In this document: in pieces, positions 7,742 through 11,256 of the stretch | Layout: each line of letters starts with the position of its first letter | Position numbering within the stretch: position 1 is the first letter of the stretch | Source: an uncultured Micrococcales bacterium | Lineage (GTDB): Bacteria > Actinomycetota > Actinomycetes > Actinomycetales > Microbacteriaceae | Length of the DNA: 11,256 nt | Direction of reading: 5' to 3' | Assembly (NCBI GenBank): GCA_903893675.1 | Contig: CAITNA010000085.1 | Location: 1 to 11,256 of the forward strand | Notes under the pieces: generated by a model | What the model was told of the DNA's origin: nothing | The model's input: the letters and a program-made list of their open reading frames with translations, nothing else | Databases searched by the model: none | Program-made: the position numbers and the translations under genes

Positions 7742-9139
7742 ATGAACGACGCAAATTCACTGTGGGGCAGCCGGTTCGAGTCCGGTCCGGCCGATTCTCT
7801 AGCCGCCCTCAGCCGCTCGGTTCACTTCGACTGGCGCCTTGCCCGCTATGACATCGCCGGCACCCGCGCCCACATCAAGGCCCTGGTTTCAGCGGGCTAC
7901 CTGACCACAGCCGAGCACGAAAAGCTCGATCGCAGCTTGCTCGAACTTCTCAGCCGCGTTGAAAACAGCAGTTTTACCGCCAAACTCCAGGATGAAGACG
8001 TCCACTCGGCTCTAGAGCGAGGCCTAATCGAGATTGCCGGGCCAGAACTCGGCGGCAAGGTCCGTGCCGGACGCTCACGAAATGACCAAATCGCGACCCT
8101 GATTCGCACCTACCTGCTCGACGAAGCAGGTCGCCTTCACGCCGAGGTCCTCGATCTAATCGAAGTCCTGGTCAGCAGGGCAGAGGAGCACCTCGGCGTT
8201 GCAATGCCAGGCCGCACGCACTTCCAGCACGCCCAGCCGGTATTGCTCTCACACCACTTGCTTGCTCACGCTTGGCCGCTGGTTCGTGACCTTGAGCGAC
8301 TTCGCGACTGGCGCGCACGTGCAATGCTCTCGCCATATGGCGCCGGCGCGCTCGCGGGAAACACCCTCGGGCTCGATCCAAACTTGGTCGCCGCAGAACT
8401 TGGCCTGAGCGCGCCAACGCAAAACTCAATCGATGCAACCTCGAGCCGCGACGTCGTAGCAGAGTTCGCATTCATCGCAACTCTGGTTTCGATCAACCTC
8501 TCACGCTTCGCAGAAGAAATCATCATCTGGGCTTCACGCGAGTTCGACTACATCAAACTCAGCGATTCATACTCAACCGGTTCGTCGATCATGCCGCAAA
8601 AGAAAAACCCAGACATCGCCGAACTTGCTCGCGGCAAGGCAGGTCGTGCAATCGGAAACCTCACCGGCCTGCTCGCAACTCTCAAGGGTCTTCCACTGGC
8701 ATACAACCGCGACTTGCAAGAAGACAAAGAACCTGTGTTCGACCTAGTCGACCAACTGCACCTAGTACTCCCAGCGTTCACCGGAATGGTTGCAACCATG
8801 CAGTTCAACCGCAACCGACTTGAGCTTCTCGCACCTGAAGGCTTTTCGCTTGCGACAGACGTGGCCGAGTGGCTCGTCAAGAAGAAGGTTCCATTCCGCG
8901 ACGCTCACGAGATCACCGGCAAACTTGTCGCTTACTGCGAGCAGCACGGCCTCGACCTTCATGAGGTTCCAGACAACGAGATGGCAAACATCTCAACCCA
9001 GCTAACCCCGGATGTTCGTGACGTACTGACCGTTGGCGGCTCAATCAAGGCACGCCAGGGTGCAGGTGGAACTGCGCTTCCGCGAGTTCTCGAACAGATT
9101 CAGGCTCTGCGCAAAATCGCACCGAAGAAGAACGCATAA
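7742..9139 (+). CDS. argH: Argininosuccinate lyase
   Basis: Splits argininosuccinate into arginine and fumarate, the last step of arginine synthesis; a homotetramer of the fumarase/aspartase superfamily. The 465 aa are typical. The N-terminal SLWGSRF (5-11) is family-typical. The three conserved superfamily regions are present: VRAGRSRNDQ (107-116), GRTHFQHAQP (157-166, with the catalytic His160) and the signature GSSIMPQKKNP (280-290, with the catalytic serine). The C-terminal segment SLATDVAEWLV and GGTALPRV are also typical. The ATG at 7742 has no usable Shine-Dalgarno but follows a -10 element by 7 nt. Its substrate comes from ArgG, which is not encoded in the window. tyrS begins immediately after the stop, so the two are probably co-transcribed. 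Confidence 0.97.
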   Translation: MNDANSLWGSRFESGPADSLAALSRSVHFDWRLARYDIAGTRAHIKALVSAGYLTTAEHEKLDRSLLELLSRVENSSFTAKLQDEDVHSALERGLIEIAGPELGGKVRAGRSRNDQIATLIRTYLLDEAGRLHAEVLDLIEVLVSRAEEHLGVAMPGRTHFQHAQPVLLSHHLLAHAWPLVRDLERLRDWRARAMLSPYGAGALAGNTLGLDPNLVAAELGLSAPTQNSIDATSSRDVVAEFAFIATLVSINLSRFAEEIIIWASREFDYIKLSDSYSTGSSIMPQKKNPDIAELARGKAGRAIGNLTGLLATLKGLPLAYNRDLQEDKEPVFDLVDQLHLVLPAFTGMVATMQFNRNRLELLAPEGFSLATDVAEWLVKKKVPFRDAHEITGKLVAYCEQHGLDLHEVPDNEMANISTQLTPDVRDVLTVGGSIKARQGAGGTALPRVLEQIQALRKIAPKKNA

Positions 9140-10429
9140 ATGAACGCTCTCGCAACTCAGCAAAACGACAGCAGCTTCGCTCACATCATTGACGAACTGA
9201 AGTGGCGCGGTCTTGTTGCGATTTCAACCGATGAGGATGCACTTCGCAAAGCGCTCTCGAGTGGCCCAATCACTTACTACTGCGGCTTCGATCCAACTGC
9301 GGCCAGCCTGCACCTCGGCAACCTGGTTCAGTTGCTCACCATGCGTCGCCTGCAACTCGCAGGCCACAAGCCACTTGCACTCATTGGCGGTTCAACCGGT
9401 CTCGTAGGTGATCCACGCCCAACTGCAGAGCGCACGCTCAACACCAAAGAGACCGTTGCCGAGTGGGTCGAAAAACTTTCACGCCAGGCTTCGCGTTTTC
9501 TTTCGAGCGAAGGCGCCAACGCTGTTCGCCTGGTCAACAACCTCGACTGGACTGAGCCAATTTCTGCAATCGACTTCCTGCGCGAAATCGGCAAGCACTT
9601 CCGTGTTGGAAAAATGCTTTCCAAGGATGCAGTGAGCGCACGTCTCAACTCTGAACACGGCATCAGTTACACCGAGTTCAGCTACCAGATTCTCCAGGGT
9701 CTCGACTTTCTCGAGCTGTTCCGCCGCTACGACTGCGTATTGCAAACTGGCGGAAGTGACCAGTGGGGCAACCTAACCTCAGGCACCGATTTGATTCACA
9801 AGGTCGAGGGCAAGAGTGCGCACATCCTTGCAACGCCTCTGATCACAAACTCTGATGGCAAGAAGTTTGGCAAGTCAGAGGGCAACGCGGTTTGGCTCGA
9901 TGCGGAGTTCACTTCGCCTTACGCGTTCTACCAGTTTTGGTTGAACGTCGAAGATGCCGACGTTGTAGATCGTCTCAAAGTTTTCACTTTCCTTTCACGC
10001 GCCGACATCGAAGACCTCGCAAAGCAGACAGCCGAGGCACCTTACCTTCGTGCTGCGCAGAAGCGTCTCGCGTTCGAAGTGACTTCGCTCGTTCACAGCG
10101 TCAAGGATGCACAAGCCGCAGTCGATGCAAGTGCTGCACTCTTTGGCCAGGGTGAACTTACCGAGCTCGACGCGGCAACTTTTGAGTCGGCACTACGTGA
10201 ACTTCCGAACGTTGAAGCCGCGCCTTCAACTCCAATCGCAAACCTCTTGGTTGAGACAGGTCTCGTCGACAGTCTTTCTGCAGGACGACGCGCGATCAAA
10301 GAGGGCGGTGTCTACCTCAACAACGTGAAGGTAGAAGACGAAGCCGCTGTCATCGAGAGCTTCATTCACGCCCGCTTTGCCGTGCTGCGTCGTGGCAAGA
10401 AAACCCTCGCGGGCATCTTCGCCAAGTAG
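9140..10429 (+). CDS. tyrS: Tyrosine--tRNA ligase
   Basis: Charges tRNA-Tyr with tyrosine in the cytoplasm; a homodimeric class I synthetase of the bacterial TyrS type. The 429 aa are a normal length. The HIGH motif appears as HLGN (58-61), preceded by CGFDPTAASL; the tyrosine-pocket and dimer region includes SYQILQGLDF (181-190) and TGGSDQWGNL (203-212); the KMSKS loop appears as KFGKS (242-246). Residues from about 363 to the end form the S4-like C-terminal domain, with RRAIKEGGVYLNN, that binds the long variable arm of tRNA-Tyr. The ATG directly abuts the argH stop; upstream purines (GAAGAAG) give only a weak binding site, so translation is probably coupled to argH. No intrinsic terminator is evident before the rRNA promoters. 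Confidence 0.98.
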   Translation: MNALATQQNDSSFAHIIDELKWRGLVAISTDEDALRKALSSGPITYYCGFDPTAASLHLGNLVQLLTMRRLQLAGHKPLALIGGSTGLVGDPRPTAERTLNTKETVAEWVEKLSRQASRFLSSEGANAVRLVNNLDWTEPISAIDFLREIGKHFRVGKMLSKDAVSARLNSEHGISYTEFSYQILQGLDFLELFRRYDCVLQTGGSDQWGNLTSGTDLIHKVEGKSAHILATPLITNSDGKKFGKSEGNAVWLDAEFTSPYAFYQFWLNVEDADVVDRLKVFTFLSRADIEDLAKQTAEAPYLRAAQKRLAFEVTSLVHSVKDAQAAVDASAALFGQGELTELDAATFESALRELPNVEAAPSTPIANLLVETGLVDSLSAGRRAIKEGGVYLNNVKVEDEAAVIESFIHARFAVLRRGKKTLAGIFAK

Positions 10430-10526
10430 GGCACTACCTCCTCGCGGTCCCTGCGGCCACTAACCTGCCCCTCCCCAAAAACTTCGAAAAAACTGCCAAA
10501 AATGGCCGATTTAGGCCCGTTTCGAT

Positions 10527-10555
10527 TTGACACGTTTGTTATCAATGCGTAATGT
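10527..10555 (+). promoter_or_regulatory. rRNA promoter P1
   Basis: A perfect TTGACA (10527-10532) is followed after exactly 17 nt by TAATGT (10550-10555). Transcription would begin near 10562, giving an approximately 430-nt leader before mature 16S rRNA. This is the best sigma70-type promoter in the window by consensus and spacing. Confidence 0.85.
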
Positions 10556-10632
10556 AGAACCCTGTCGCCCAAAGTTTGGCAATCCTGATTAGGAAGCCGG
10601 CTCAAGCGCGACAAATCCAGACAAATGTCCAA

Positions 10633-10665
10633 GCTCAAACAGGGCCGAAAAGCCCGAGTTTTAGC
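10633..10665 (+). other. Imperfect hairpin between P1 and P2
   Basis: Arms pair as GCT/AGC, AAAC/GTTT and GGGC/GCCC (11 bp in all, with one mismatch and a small internal loop) around a CGAAAA apex. The 3' arm contains four T. It would lie only in transcripts from P1 or from tyrS read-through. It might be a weak terminator or a pause structure; this is inferred from pairing alone. Confidence 0.4.
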
Positions 10666-10713
10666 GTGTTCCAGGCGTCTGGGAGGCTTTGCAAAATAGC
10701 CACGTGTCGAAGT

Positions 10714-10741
10714 TTGACAAATGGCGATTCTTTGCTAAGTT
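10714..10741 (+). promoter_or_regulatory. rRNA promoter P2
   Basis: A second perfect TTGACA (10714-10719), then 16 nt, then TAAGTT (10736-10741) preceded by TGC, an extended -10. Transcription would begin near 10748, giving an approximately 240-nt leader. Both promoters share a TTTGACA core; tandem promoters are usual for rRNA operons. Confidence 0.8.
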
Positions 10742-10755
10742 AGTGAAGTTGCTCT

Positions 10756-10780
10756 GCGGAAATGGCATCCCCATTTCTGT
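10756..10780 (+). promoter_or_regulatory. boxB-like antitermination hairpin
   Basis: GAAATGG (10759-10765) and CCATTTC (10771-10777) form a perfect 7-bp stem with a CATCC loop, extendable by three pairs including two wobbles. It starts within about 10 nt of the P2 start site and comes just before the boxA-like element, the boxB-boxA order of rrn leaders. Confidence 0.6.
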
Positions 10781-10792
10781 TGCGGCATCCGA

Positions 10793-10815
10793 TCTTTGAG
10801 AACTCAACAGTGTGC
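10793..10815 (+). promoter_or_regulatory. boxA-like antitermination element
   Basis: TCTTTGAGAACTCAACAG matches the conserved actinobacterial rrn leader motif (CTTTGAGAACTCAA-AGTGTG) and resembles Bacillus boxA (TCTTTGAAAACT). Such sites bind NusB and NusE (S10) and keep polymerase from terminating in untranslated rRNA. Confidence 0.8.
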
Positions 10816-10833
10816 ACAAAAAACAATGTCGAT

Positions 10834-10867
10834 GCCAAGAACCTCTTGGCTAGTTGCTTGCAACTAG
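10834..10867 (+). other. Tandem leader hairpins 1 and 2
   Basis: GCCAAGA-ACC-TCTTGGC (10834-10850) is a perfect 7-bp hairpin. It is followed, sharing one base, by CTAGTTG-CTTG-CAACTAG (10850-10867), a 7-bp stem closed by a CTTG tetraloop. Both are in the transcribed 16S leader and may take part in pre-rRNA folding or processing. Confidence 0.6.
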
Positions 10868-10895
10868 TGAAGAGAACAAATTGGATTAGACAGAT

Positions 10896-10909
10896 TGTCA
10901 GCAATGACA
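10896..10909 (+). other. Leader hairpin 3 (GCAA tetraloop)
   Basis: TGTCA-GCAA-TGACA is a 5-bp stem closed by a GNRA tetraloop, a stable RNA apex, in the 16S leader. Confidence 0.45.
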
Positions 10910-10930
10910 TCTATTTAGTCAGATCAAACT

Positions 10931-10954
10931 GAGGCGCCAATTTCCGGCGCTTTC
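10931..10954 (+). other. Leader hairpin 4
   Basis: GCGCC (10934-10938) pairs with GGCGC (10946-10950) around a 7-nt loop; G-U and A-T pairs can extend the stem by three, and three T follow the perfect part. Confidence 0.5.
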
Positions 10955-10961
10955 GAAAAAC

Positions 10962-10981
10962 TTCAGTCGCTTGCGACTGAA
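10962..10981 (+). other. Leader hairpin 5 (CTTG tetraloop) next to 16S
   Basis: TTCAGTCG-CTTG-CGACTGAA is a perfect 8-bp stem with a CTTG tetraloop, ending about 7 nt before the mature 16S 5' end. The five T at 10986-10990 that follow probably belong to the junction with 16S, not to a terminator. It may help position the ribonuclease cuts that make the 16S 5' end. Confidence 0.6.
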
Positions 10982-10988
10982 AGCATTT

Positions 10989-11256
10989 TTATCGGAGAGT
11001 TTGATCCTGGCTCAGGACGAACGCTGGCGGCGTGCTTAACACATGCAAGTCGAACGATGAAGCTGGAGCTTGCTTCGGTGGATTAGTGGCGAACGGGTGA
11101 GTAACACGTGAGCAATCTGCCCTTGACTCTGGGATAACTGCGGGAAACTGTAGCTAATACCGGATATTCATTCAGCCTCGCATGGGGTTGTGTGGAAAGT
11201 TTTTCGGCTGGGGATGGGCCCGCGGCCTATCAGCTTGTTGGTGGGGTGATGGCCTA
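10989..11256 (+). rRNA. rrs: 16S ribosomal RNA, 5' part (cut by window end)
   Basis: The universal segment AGAGTTTGATCCTGGCTCAG begins at 10996, equal to E. coli position 8, which puts nucleotide 1 near 10989. The conserved stretches GACGAACGCTGGCGGCGTGC, TAACACATGCAAGTCGAACG, GGCGAACGGGTGAGTAACAC and CTAATACCGGAT follow in order. The V1 hairpin CTGGAG-CTTG-CTTCGG (11063-11078) and the CCCTTGACTCTGGGATAACT stretch look like Microbacteriaceae. Only the first ~268 nt are present. Confidence 0.98.

Larger units (their letters stand above)
10430..10988 (+). other. rRNA operon promoter and leader region
   Basis: A 559-nt stretch with no credible protein gene, lower in GC than its surroundings. 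In order it holds a low-complexity C- and A-rich stretch (10430-10520), promoter P1, an imperfect hairpin (10633-10665), promoter P2, a boxB-like hairpin with a boxA-like element, and five short hairpins leading to 16S rRNA. Known rrn leaders share this plan; functions here are inferred. Confidence 0.85.

Noticed and set aside
43..10429. Frameshifts or truncations in the eight protein genes
   Set aside because: All frames are continuous, of family-typical length, and keep their catalytic motifs and ends.
10495..10506. GCCA-AAAA-TGGC as a tyrS terminator
   Set aside because: Only a 4-bp stem and no T tract after it.
10575..10600. Third rRNA promoter at TTGGCA (10576-10581), in an AAGTTTGGCAA context like P2
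   Set aside because: No -10-like hexamer occurs 15-19 nt downstream; the bases there are GC-rich.
10366..10638. 90-codon open frame on the minus strand over the tyrS end and rRNA promoter region
   Set aside because: It overlaps tyrS and promoter P1, has no recognisable domain, and its codons do not resemble the neighbouring genes.
10962..10990. Hairpin 5 plus five T as an intrinsic terminator before 16S
   Set aside because: Several non-T bases separate stem and T run, and a terminator directly before 16S would make no sense; the T run fits the usual 16S 5' junction.

Overview
The window holds a conserved housekeeping block of an actinobacterium, probably a member of the Microbacteriaceae. 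Three things point there: moderately high GC judged by eye, actinobacterial versions of the proteins, and the first ~268 nt of a 16S rRNA gene whose V1 hairpin (AGCTTGCT apex) and following positions look microbacteriaceal. A small-genome freshwater type (Rhodoluna/Aquiluna-like) is a guess I cannot confirm. Every gene lies on the + strand, all eight protein genes look intact, and there is no mobile element, CRISPR array, tRNA gene or prophage.

Layout. (1) 43-6676: pheS-pheT (phenylalanyl-tRNA synthetase) runs into argC-argJ-argB with no room for a promoter. Three of the four junctions are 1-nt TAATG overlaps and the fourth is a 7-nt gap. A clear intrinsic terminator follows argB. (2) 6728-7654: argF stands alone with its own Shine-Dalgarno sequence. 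(3) 7742-10429: argH-tyrS, abutting, follows an 87-nt GC-rich gap. (4) 10430-10988: a 559-nt non-coding region with two sigma70-type rRNA promoters, a boxB/boxA-like antitermination element and a row of short hairpins. (5) 10989 to the end: the 5' part of 16S rRNA.

How the genes work together. ArgJ (steps 1 and 5), ArgB (2), ArgC (3), ArgF (6) and ArgH (8) cover the acetyl-recycling arginine pathway, except ArgD (step 4) and ArgG (step 7). Those two, and the regulator gene argR, are absent although they sit in the argCJBDFRGH clusters of many actinobacteria. A terminator occupies the argB-argF junction and a structured promoter-bearing gap occupies the argF-argH junction. The pathway genes are interleaved with aminoacyl-tRNA synthetases (pheST, tyrS) and end at an rRNA operon, so the block joins amino-acid supply, tRNA charging and ribosome synthesis.

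Most notable signals: pheS and argH both have a -10 hexamer exactly 7 nt before the ATG, the geometry of leaderless transcripts; the rRNA leader is densely structured and has two CTTG-capped hairpins resembling the 16S V1 hairpin; and the arg cluster lacks argD, argR and argG. I found no sign of a previously undescribed multi-gene system.
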